From Strigamia acuminata (lineage: Eukaryota > Arthropoda > Chilopoda > Geophilomorpha > Linotaeniidae), in assembly GCA_949358305.1 (NCBI GenBank), contig OX442314.1, positions 12,393,060-12,457,059 on the forward strand: 64,000 nt of DNA, written 5' to 3'. Under the pieces are notes generated by a model, which did not search any database, had not been told where the DNA came from, and saw only the letters and a program-made list of their open reading frames with translations. Shown one piece after another: positions 1 to 9,240 of this stretch. The translations under genes were made by a program, and so were the position numbers. The stretch's first letter is position 1, and each line of letters starts with the position of its first letter.

Positions 1-789
1 TTGATTATTATTTGAGTGTAAGATAGCATCGTGTTCTCCGAGATTGAGGATAGGAAATTTGGAGCAGTAAACGGTTAAAGAACGCTTGGCATTGTGCCCT
101 ATATATAGATAAGGTCAGCTGCGGAGTAATTTTAGGAAGATGTTGGAGGTCACGAGATAAAAATATCTTTCTACATGTTTTCCCATTTTATCTGAATGAT
201 GACGGGTAGAGAGTCGTGTGGAAAAGGTGAATGTCTGTGCAGAGAGTGGAAGAAGGGGGCCTGGAAGGATTACGAATGGGAGAATGAAAAAGCGTTTTCT
301 TTTCTCGACATCGATGGAATGCCAATTGAAGAAATGTACGGGTTGGCGGGAACGGTGGCTTGTCGTTTTGAATGTGTGGCGTCGTTTCGTTTCGGGTGAG
401 GAGTACAGCTGGCATACGCATTTACCACGCAACTCAGGTGATTGACAGCTGGCGTTTTATTGCATGCATCGCTGGTTGATATTGAGTTTAGCTATGGCAT
501 CATGATTTCGGCTGATGGAATTTGATTAAATTTGATACGGATAACGAATTTTTTTTATTCAGGTTTATTTTAATTTTTTTTTTTTTATATTTTGTGGTGT
601 TTTTTTTATTAAGTGTAATTTTTTTAATGTTTTTTCTCTTTTTCTTTCAAGGTTTTTGGACTATTTCTGGGAAATATTTTGGTGCATTGACAGTAGTTGC
701 CAAGATTTTTGTTAAGACTAAACAAATGATTAATTTGTGTAATTATTTTTGGATTTACTACTAAACCAGATGGGATTGAAAGTGGCATC

Positions 790-951
790 CATACGGTTCA
801 AAAATATCTTTTACAATATACTGCTTTTCACTTAATGCATTCCAAAACGTATAGCATTTCGCGGAATTGATTACTCCGTATGTTATTTGTGTTTGTATTT
901 CATAATACATTGCAATATGAATCGGATCTACAAGTATTTTTGAACCATATG
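790..951. mobile_element. MITE-like element, GGTTCAAAAATA family, copy 1
   Basis: The ends are inverted copies of each other: CATACGGTTCAAAAATA on the left and, read in reverse complement, CATATGGTTCAAAAATA on the right. The interior starts with a run similar to the copy at 36880-37128 (TTTTACAATATA, then ACTTAATGCATTC). It has no coding capacity. Short size, terminal inverted repeats and a second copy in the window support a non-autonomous DNA transposon. Superfamily not assigned. Confidence 0.7.
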
Positions 952-1544
952 GGCAACTAAGGATGAAATAGATAATTACGAATCACTAAACATTAGCGTG
1001 AATATCTGTAAGACATTTGTCCAATTGAGGAACAATTGCAACACTCATTTACCCACACCAAACTGGGCCCTTTGTCCTTCGAGCATGTAAATAGCATTTT
1101 AACGTCTTTTTAGTGCAGTTACGCGTTGAATACTCCTGGTTGAGTATGGTGTGTCCATATAAAACACACCATTTACATTAATTTAATTCCACATTGTTCT
1201 AAATTATAATGTACTAAGCAAATAAATGATGTTAATTGTCCGGGGAAATGCTATGTAACTGCTGTTGAAATACAGTAAAACTCGTTTTGTACCGGTTTGT
1301 AGCAGTTCGTGGAATAGATCCAAATTTTCATCTTTATTAATCTTCGTCCTTCTAATCATATTAGTACTGGAATTAAGAAATGATTGTGTAATATTGATTT
1401 AATTTTAATATTAAATTGATGGAATGAAATTTGCCACTCTTTTGTATGAATGGAACTGGTCTCACACTCCAGTTGAGGGTTGCGAGGGTCAGGGAAAACG
1501 AAAAACTAAAATCGAAATTTTAAAACTTAGATAGAACAGACGAA

Positions 1545-1657
1545 GCATTCAAAGTTATTGTTTATGTCGGTTATGGCGATTATCGTATAAACAGAATGGA
1601 CACCAAAAACAGCCAAAAACCATCACTAAAATGCACATAAATGGAAACTTTGAATGC
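1545..1657. mobile_element. Small foldback element
   Basis: About 110 bp bounded by inverted GCATTCAAAGTT arms (left GCATTCAAAGTTATTG; right AAACTTTGAATGC). The interior contains AACAGAATGGACACC, and a closely similar stretch (AACAGAATGGACAACAC) recurs near 41005-41020, so this is a dispersed family. Non-coding. Confidence 0.55.
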
Positions 1658-1761
1658 GCCTAATGTCTTCGAGTCTTCCGTGGCGGATTTTGCTTGGCTT
1701 GGATTTCAAAATCAATAAAACAAGTGTAAATATCTAAAGGAAATTGTTTTCTTGTTTGCAG

Positions 1762-4316
1762 AGCATGAATCCGACGAACTGGAGATGCACGTGGTGCGAT
1801 ACAAGCCGGACGGACTGGACGCCCTGTGTCGCAATACGAAATTCAGTAAAAAGGAACTACAATTTCTGTACCGTGGATTCAAACAAGTGAGAATCGTCCT
1901 GAATAAAACGGCTTATACACAAAGGATGATACCGAATGGCCTTCATTTCCACTTTCCAGGAATGTCCCAGTGGCATAGTCAATGAAGAGACTTTCAAATC
2001 CATTTATGCCCAATTTTTTCCTCAGGGGGGTACGTTCCGTTTTTTTTTATTATATCAATTCCCTTAACTGTACCACTTCTCCTTCGTCTAGCAGAAGGAG
2101 GAAAAAAATATGAAAATAATCGTTTTGTGTTTATTTTTTATCATTTGTTTTTTATTGAACAAGGTAAAACGGATGACCAGTTTCAATCTTGTTCTATATT
2201 TGTTTCCATGGAGAGATGATGAGGTTGTCATGGCAACATTCTCCTTCTCCCCATCAATCCGGCTGTGTGTGTATGTGTTAGCCGTGAGCGCGAGTATTCG
2301 CTTCTCGGTGTTGTCGGATGACGTTGGTTGCCGGTTGTCTAGGCGACCACGGCCGGGAATCGCGGATCGATTTGGCTTTTCGGCAGCCTACGCCCTCTCG
2401 GTGCACGCGCTCTTCTCTGATGAATTGTGTGGTGATATGCTGACAGCTCCCGAGTGACCATCATTAGCGTGGCCATCCTGGGGGAGGAGTAATAAATGAG
2501 TCTTTAGAGAAACGCTCACTTCATCTTATTAAGAAATTGCAGATTTTTTTGGATTTTTGATTTGCAATGCTCCAATAGCGCGCGGGGATCTGTTGGCGGA
2601 AGCTAGATATCCCCTAAATTTTTTTTAGCGTTTTTGTTCGATTTAGACATTTATTTTAGTCGTTTTATTCAATTTAGACATTTGTTTTAGTCGTTTTGTT
2701 CAATTTAGACATTTATTTTAGTCGTTTTGTTCAATTTAGACATTTATTTTAGTCGTTTTGTTCAATTTAGACATTTATTTTAGTCGTTTTGTTCAATTTA
2801 GACATTTATTTTAGTCGTTTTGTTCAATTTAGACATTTATTTTAGTCGTTTTGTTCAATTTAAACATTTATTTTAGTCGTTTTGTTCAATTTAGACATTT
2901 ATTTTATCGGTTTCTTTCAATTTAGACATTTATTTTAGTCATTTTGTTCAATTTAGACATTTATTTTAGTTGTTTTGGTTAATTTGGATATTGAATTCAG
3001 TCGTTTTGGTCATTTTAGACCCGCGTTGAATGGGCATTAAAGCATTTATAGTAGCATATTCAAGGTTTTGTGTTTGTTGTTGTTGTTGTTGTTGTTGTTG
3101 TTGCGGACGGTTGGGGAAGTGGGAAATTTATTTTCTTTTATTTTTGGTAATATGTCTTTCGTTGCAGATGTCAGCCATTACGCTGAGTACGTGTTTAAGA
3201 CGTTTGACCACGATCATAGTGGTGCCATCAGTTTCGAAGTGAGTTACTTAAAGCCCGGTCTTTTCACAGTCGTTTTCTCACAGGGCCATCAACTCCTTGT
3301 CTCCGAATTACGACTTGGAGTTGACGCCCTCGTTTCCAATCTGATAAGACGATGCTGCTCAATTAAGAAACCGAACGAACGACTCTTGTTTTTTTAAGGA
3401 GGGAGAAAATCGTTTTGTTTTAAGAATACTGCAAATTCATTTTTATGTGGTGTAAAGTGACTCTGAAGGCTGGAATCCAAAGAATTGTCAAATGCAGGTC
3501 TAGCCGTGAGATTTGAATTGCGCGTGCGCAGTTGAGGGAAATTAAAACGTCTGGCCCGTCTTATTATTCAATACCACGTTTCGGAGGCAGGCGAATCCGT
3601 TCTAAACATATTCGTCGAGTGTTCTCGAGTCGAGCCACAATTTGGGTTTCATGTCGATTATTAAAACTGCCGCTAGGGCAAATTTTGAAGTGAATTTGTT
3701 TTTGTTTATCGTTTATATTTTTGGTTTTTTATTTTTTAAATTTGTAACACTAAGGATTTCGTCGTTGGCTTGTCAGTTTTATCCCGTGGGAGTTTAAACG
3801 AGAAATTGCAATGGACTTTCAATTTATACGACATCAATGGCGATGGATTCATAACCAAAGATGAGCTGTACGACATTGTAACTTCTATTTACGATTTAGT
3901 GGGGAGTAAATTGAATGCCAACATGGAAGAAACCGCCACAAGAAATCACGTGGACAGAGTATTTCAGGTTTGGCACGAATAAACCTTGAAAAATAATTAA
4001 ATACAAAATAAAATTTTTCTATATTCTAATCGCAGATGCTCGATTTGAATAAAGATGGCGTTATAACTATGGATGAATTTATAGATTCGTTGTCAAAAGT
4101 AAGTCACGCGGTGTTTTTTTTTATACTTTTTTTAAGAAATTACTAAAAATTTACTAACTCATTTTTTTATTTTTATTAAATTTTTTTTTTTAAGGGTTTA
4201 AACTGCTAAAAATTGCAATTACTAACTTGATTTATGTTTTGCATTTTCTCGTTGCCCCTCCATTAATATAGGACGAGATGATTGTGCAGAACATGCTTAT
4301 TTTCACCGATTTATGA
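1762..4316 (+). CDS. KCNIP: Kv channel-interacting protein (KChIP), gene 1, 5' partial
   Basis: EF-hand protein of the neuronal calcium sensor superfamily; KChIPs bind the N-terminus of Kv4 (Shal) channels and tune their trafficking and inactivation. Exons: 1762-1886, 1960-2029, 3168-3238, 3755-3967, 4036-4098, 4272-4316. Phases match across every junction. Seen: [18 protein letters not shown] and LYRGFKQ (KChIP core start), CPSG in the degenerate EF1, degenerate EF2 ([12 protein letters not shown]), canonical EF3 ([12 protein letters not shown]) and EF4 ([12 protein letters not shown]), and a C-terminus ending IFTDL. The first exon, which in this family gives a variable N-terminus, is not visible and probably lies left of the window. 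A retrotransposon sits 213 bp past the stop in opposite orientation. Exon lengths 125/70/71/213/63 are identical to those of the second KChIP gene. Family assignment is very secure; Kv4 partnership is from family knowledge. Confidence 0.95.
2224..2237. promoter_or_regulatory. X-box-like (RFX) palindrome
   Basis: GTTGTCATGGCAAC differs by one base from the perfect X-box palindrome GTTGCCATGGCAAC bound by RFX factors. A weaker relative lies at 2333-2346 (GTTGTCTAGGCGAC). Both sit in a CpG-richer patch (about 2220-2460) inside an AT-rich KChIP intron, which would suit an enhancer or alternative promoter. Binding is inferred. Confidence 0.5.
2627..3012. repeat. 31-bp minisatellite, about 12 copies
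   Basis: Head-to-tail array with period 31 in a KChIP intron; the unit contains TTTAGACATTTATTTTAGT followed by CGTTTTGTTCAA. Central copies are nearly identical and the outer ones (for example 2628-2660 and 2970-3012) are degenerate, as expected for slippage or unequal exchange. Confidence 0.95.
3066..3104. repeat. (TTG)n microsatellite
   Basis: An uninterrupted TTG run of about ten units directly after the minisatellite, about 65 bp upstream of the splice acceptor of the 3168-3238 exon. The apparent leucine ORF across it is an artefact. Confidence 0.9.
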
Positions 4317-4350
4317 CAGGGTCAACAACACCTCATGACAATGACGAATA

Positions 4351-4356
4351 GTAAGT
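4351..4356 (+). promoter_or_regulatory. Possible 5' splice site in the KChIP gene 1 3' UTR
   Basis: GTAAGT lies 35 bp after the stop codon. No AATAAA occurs between the stop and the LTR at 4530. Either the 3' UTR is spliced, possibly across the inserted retrotransposon to a good acceptor near 17799 (polypyrimidine tract then CAG), or the message ends at the LTR, which carries AATAAA in the KChIP sense at 4629-4634. Confidence 0.25.
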
Positions 4357-4529
4357 TGTTGTTGACCGTAATGGGCTTATAATGCCCGTTAACACTCTTT
4401 GTTTATGAATTATGATTGAAAATGACTTCTGACCTTAGCAATTAAAAATGATAAAAATTCATATCGAACGCTCGTAAAATGTTTTTTTCCTATATTTTTC
4501 AATCGAGATTTAAAATTTAAATTGAAATG

Positions 4530-5349
4530 TGTCGCGTCCTACTTGGTATAGGTTTAAATAGCGCTAACGTGTAATACTTTACCTGTGATCAATTATGTAA
4601 ATACCCAAATGAATACCAAATGTATGTAAATAAACAGGTAATTTATTCACCAGGCTTTATGCCTTTAAAATACACTCAGTAATAATTCTAGAGTCGACGT
4701 GGTCAGCGTCGAACAAAGGATTTCTCAAGATGGCGTCGTCGATTCCGCGTGGTCGGCGGAACAAAGGCGGCGTCTCGAGTTGTCGTTAATTCGTCACGGA
4801 TTCGTCTTCACGGACGCGGTGGAATGCTCTTTCGAGTCTTCTATCCGTGCCTGTTGTCTAGGGTTTGTTTAGCGTCGCAGAGGCCTCGTCTAGGAACTTT
4901 GGGGTTCCCTACAAAGCACTCGGACACTCACTTCGGCGAATAATCGTCTGGGCGATTATTCTGGGTGATTTCACAAGGGCTATTCTCGTGCTTTCGCAGG
5001 AATAGCTCGCAAGTGACTTCGTGAGAGTTACAGTTTGCACTTTACTCAGCGATCCTCGATCAATCCTAACTTGTAGTTGAAGTTGGCCTGACGGTGAGGT
5101 AGTTGCTGTGTTCTTGGTGTCGTTTGTGTAAGTTCTGTCTTTAGGCGGGAAACACAGCCTTTTATGCAGTGGGGTGAAGGGCCGGCGATCAACCAATGGG
5201 GGCCGACCACCAGCCGCCTCCTCCCCCTCGGGGCACACACCTGCCATGGGGAGGTGGAGCCAACTCGGGGGGGAACGACTCTTTAATCATAGTGACTCAT
5301 AGGACAAGTATCCGCCCTGGGGGGACACTTATCCAACTGGGTCACCACA
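4530..5349 (-). repeat. 3' LTR of the retrotransposon
   Basis: 820 bp, matching 16579-17398 at a constant offset of 12,049. On the - strand it starts TGTGGTGACC and ends GGACGCGACA. A TATA-like CATAAAAGG lies at 5158-5166 and an AATAAA in the element's sense at 4641-4646, which gives plausible U3, R and U5 boundaries. In the + sense, AATAAA at 4629-4634 could polyadenylate the upstream KChIP message. Confidence 0.95.
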
Positions 5350-5363
5350 CGTCCCTCCTCCAG
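5350..5363 (-). other. Polypurine tract
   Basis: On the - strand CTGGAGGAGGGACG directly precedes the 3' LTR. A purine-rich run at this position normally primes plus-strand DNA synthesis. It is short and ends with one pyrimidine next to the LTR. Confidence 0.6.
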
Positions 5364-5396
5364 CTTCGATCTCGGATCGGAGCGATCTCAATTTTC

Positions 5397-8300
5397 TCAT
5401 CGCTCTCCTCTGCGAAGAGCCGGCAGCACTCCTCTGCATGGGCGGAGGATCACGGGTGGCACTGCCGGTGGCGGCGGTGGTAAATCCGGGGGCAGAGAGG
5501 TTGTCAGATCCGCAGGATTTTGTCGCTCGTTGATGAAGTACTGCGGGTGACTGCCGGCTGGCTCGCCAACCAACCCCGTACGCTCATGGATCCAAATCCG
5601 GGTAGACGCGGGGAATCGATCGGGGACGAGTCGGATCCTTCGCGACTCGGCGCTCGATCCGGGTTTCCTGTGGGCCCGTAGGATACGGCGATGGAAGACG
5701 GCGTCCATGGTGGATCGGGCTTCTCTGTTTAGCCATTTGAGGATTGATTCGCCGTGATCGTCGGAGTCAATGATGCGTTGTCGCGTGAACTCCGACATCT
5801 GAAGGAAGGGGTATTCCACTCCCAGCCTCAAATAAAGCTGCGCTGCTGGGGGCGGCGGAGGCGATGGTGGGAGCGGAATCTCCATTGGGCTCTCCAACGG
5901 TGGCGTAGCCGGCTCTGCAGAGAGAGCGGCCAGCCCTGCCGCTGGTGGTGAAGGAGAGGGCAGCGGAGGAGTTCGGGGTCCTCGCTTGGAACGCTTCGGA
6001 ATCAATATGGGTCGATTCGCGTGTCGCTTCTCCTTCGGGAATACCGGCTTTGGGGTCGGTATGTATGGTTGGACCGCCGCCTCTGGGGGGGCGGTCTCGA
6101 TGGCCTGTGGAAGGCTCGCCGCCGTTCCCGGTATCTCCGGAACCTCCCGAATTGTTCGCAACAAGGAAGGGTGGACTCCGGGGTTCCGGTAGCGGAATGC
6201 TAACGAACGCATCTTTGAAAACTGTAGGCCTGGGTTTTCCGTATTTCTGGCCAGGTCGAAGCGCAGCGAGGCGGGCTCAGGAGTCCATCCGGCCCATACC
6301 TGGTACAACGCCCGAGGAAGGTGAACTCCCTCACGGTCGACGATTGTCCAGGCCGCCATAGCTTGCCGACTGTCCAAGAAGACGCCCAGGGATAGCAGCT
6401 GGGCCAGTACGTTCGTCACAGCCAAATTCAAACTGCTCCGATGGCAGGGGTGAGCGCGGTCCGGATTGTCACTGAATTGCTGTGACAACGTCCGCATCTG
6501 TTCGATCGCCCAGTTGATGTGGTGAGTTTGGGCGGCGTCGGCCTGTCGTATGGCCAACTCGGCAATCGCGGGGTTCTCGTATTCGGCCAGATATTCTTGT
6601 AACTCGCTGAGTGAGGGATAGGCCGCTTCACGCCGGCATCTGGCGTCCATCCCCCGCTGCGCGTACCACTCGGCGTTGCGATGAGGATGGTACACTCGTG
6701 GCGTCGGGGGTGACGGTGGACGGCCCATCCCTGGTAGGTCGTCGTATCTGACCCGTTTGGGAGTTGGATCTCCCACCGGAATCATCCGGGGAGGGGTCCA
6801 CGTGGTCACTGCTGGGTTTGTACCCTCGAGGAGTGGCGGCCATCGCGATTGCACCTGTGGGGGCACAAGCGCGGTGGGCACAGCCGGTGTTGAGCCCGAC
6901 GGCCGGTTGGCCGCGTATCCTCGGAAGGCGTTCTTCAATGCCATGGCCAGATCTTGTTTCGTGACCGGTCCATCCTTGTCCGACTCTTCTTGGGATATTT
7001 GTTCTTCCGTCAATTCTCCCAAATCAATCTCTGCCTGGAGCCTGGACGGCCCAGCCGCGGATCCGAGACTTCGGGGTTCGGACCTTTTTGCGGCGGCCAT
7101 CTCTCGCTCTTTCTCCAATCCTTTCGCGATCAGAGACCGCGCACGCGTCTTCTGTCGTACTTTACGCTTCCGATTCCTCCTGGTGTTGGCTGCGACGGAT
7201 CTTTGTTGGACCGTCCTCTGGGGGACGTCCGTCGGGGAATCCGGTCTCTGGTGTGTTGAGACGGTTCGTCGCGACGAGGATTGATCTGACGACTGTGTGG
7301 TAATCGCCATAAACAACGAGGATCTTTTCTTTCCTCGATCTTGGTGTGTCTCGGTCCTCGCAGCCCAGTGGGCGGAAGATTCGACCGTTCGCTCAGCCCG
7401 CGCGTCGTCTGGCGAGGCAGGCTCGAGCGTTACTACTCGGCGACACTCCGAGCGCACGACAACTCGAGTTCGGGAACTGGAGCTGCTCGAGCGGCTGCGG
7501 TAGTCGCGACTCGTTGACGGGCCGGCCTCTGTTGGGGAGACGGCCTGTCTTCTTCGTGCGGGTCCGCGTGGGGCGGACTCCGCCGGACGCTTCGATCTTC
7601 TGTGATGGCGGCGACTTCCCAGGATACCAGCGTGGTATAACTGCCACATCTCAGACTGCGTGGCCGTAAAATTCGCCGGTGGTATCCATCTGGGTGTCAA
7701 ATGGTCTTCTTCGATGTCGCGAAGCCATCTACGGATTTCTTCGGGGGAGAAACCGTTTCTCTCGAGAACTCGGGTTACTCCGTGAGTCTCGGTGCGCTTT
7801 AAGCGTTCGATCTCGTCGTCCACTATTTTCTGGCGGGCTGCCAAGGTCGGGGCCTCGCTCCACCTGTGGGAGGTGTGCAGCTCGGCCACCGTGCCTGGGT
7901 AAGCCTCTTCCAGGTACCCGGAGTAAACGGGGCTCGGCGGATCCGCATCGGGTGGGATCCGCGGCCCCACTCGCTCCCTCATCTCCTTCGTCATGCACTC
8001 GACCAGCGTTTTCGATCGCTCGAATTTTTCCTCGAGGGTCCTGGAGTACATCAATCGGATTTTCCAGGCGCTGGTCTCTGCAGGATAGGCCTGCCGCAGG
8101 TAAATCGGCAGGGCTCCGCGAAAGATGTTGTTGGCGGTTGACACCGTCGAAGGCAGGGCGTCCCACGATTCTAGCGGGTCGACCTGAATAATTTTAGATC
8201 ACAAGATTAATATAATAAATCCCAGTTTAACGATGGGGATCAGAAATATGCTCAAGATCGACGGTGGCAGCAACTCCTTTCTTTTGTTGCGGCCGTCGGT

Positions 8301-8860
8301 CTTATTTTCTTGTTTCGCAGTTCTGCGATGATCTCCGCCGTCGTAGCGCTGATCCAACACTACCTTTGAACTCAGGTGATCCGCTTTTTAGGAAGGGGTC
8401 GCAGGCAAAACCGATCGTTAAATTCTTAATATTACGTTAAACTTTTTATTTTAACTCTAATCGTATTTTAATTTATTACGATGTTTAATTTTAAAAGAAA
8501 GAAAACCTTTAGTTTTGGTTTTGGTTTGCCACGACGCCATTCCGCGAACACTTCCTTTGTTCTAGTTTTTTGGCGGCCTTGACTCCGAGGTGAATCTGGG
8601 TCCACTCTCGGGTTTTTAGCCAGCCTTAAATCAATAATAAAACAGAAAGAAATATATCAGTCACAAGTCACGCTCCAATCTGGGTTGGATGCAACAGATT
8701 CAAAGAATTATGTGATTTCTCTGGGGAAATCACACTAATTTACCTGCAACGGCGGTTGTTCGTCCCAATTCTCATCGTCTTCTGCATTTACGATTAGGCC
8801 GTCGCTCTCGTCTCTCGACGATGCGCTCGGCTCTAATCGTGGGTTGCGTCGATCGGCCAT
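5397..8860 (-). CDS. Retrotransposon ORF3, two exons, function unknown
   Basis: Unrecognised protein encoded between pol and the 3' LTR. The long downstream frame (8183 to 5397) has no early ATG, but opens exactly at a splice acceptor (TTATTCAG before 8183). Upstream, an ATG at 8860 starts a 39-codon exon ending with a donor (CAG then GTAAAT) at 8744. Joining 8744-8860 to 5397-8183 keeps frame (phase 0) and gives about 967 residues; the intron is 560 bp. The first exon is acidic. The second has a basic region, a short SR-rich stretch near residue 270, glutamine/alanine-rich helices and long polyproline runs near the C-terminus (for example LPPSPPPPPAA). I see no signal peptide, membrane segment or Cys/His finger, so it does not look like an envelope gene. 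It could be a nucleic-acid-binding or regulatory accessory protein. How the first exon's mRNA starts is not evident. Confidence 0.72.
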
Positions 8861-9240
8861 TTCAATTTAGGAAAATGAAGTTTTGTTTGAGAGGTCTTTG
8901 TCTTTCTCTTTGGGGGAGAAGCAAAAACACGTCTCGTCGTGTTAAAAACAGTCGGAAACTGGGCCTATCGACGCTGAGAATTGTGGGTCTCGAACGCGTC
9001 TCGTATTTTGCGAGATCCGCCGTGCTGGCAATGACGCTACGGGGTCGACCGCGTGGTTTCATTGTCACGTGGTCGCCCGATACGTCATAACTTCTCGTCT
9101 GTTAGTGGTGACTGCGACAATTCGTTGCGAAGTTTGGACTTAGCCAAATTTTCGCGTTTCAACATGTGCAGCAGCTCTCGTAAGTAAATCTTTTTATTTT
9201 ACAAGGCCTCCGCTCCATGTTATCACATTTTCTTTTATTT
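8861..9240 (-). other. Spacer between pol and ORF3 of the retrotransposon
   Basis: About 380 bp with no convincing ORF on the element's strand. On the - strand a pyrimidine-rich stretch ending TCTCCCCCAAAG (about 8907-8918) could be a 3' splice site feeding the ORF3 leader exon, or the region could hold an internal promoter. Neither is proven. Confidence 0.35.

Larger units (their letters stand above)
1..1761. other. Non-coding left flank / probable intron of the first KChIP gene
   Basis: I see no supportable exon here. Short ORFs near 115-450 overlap on both strands and resemble no family I know. Because the first visible KChIP exon starts in phase 1 without a start codon, this stretch is probably intron, with the first coding exon beyond the left edge. 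It holds two small inverted-repeat elements (790-951 and 1545-1657) and T-rich low-complexity DNA around 545-655. Confidence 0.5.

Noticed and set aside
115-450. Overlapping short ORFs on both strands near the left edge
   Set aside because: No family resemblance, no splice context and frames open on both strands, as expected by chance.
3068-3397. Leucine-rich ORF
   Set aside because: It is the (TTG)n repeat read through into the KChIP exon at 3168-3238 and its intron.
4749-5247. Short ORFs inside the LTRs (repeated at 16798-17296)
   Set aside because: Both copies are identical because the LTRs are; no coding features, and the region holds the TATA-like and poly(A) signals.
5397-8183. ORF3 as a retroviral-type envelope gene
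   Set aside because: It sits in the env position, but I see no signal peptide, hydrophobic anchor, cleavage site or cysteine pattern; the composition is charged and proline-rich.
6757-8191. Long + strand ORFs within the retrotransposon
   Set aside because: They are antisense shadows of ORF3 in GC-rich sequence with no recognisable domains.
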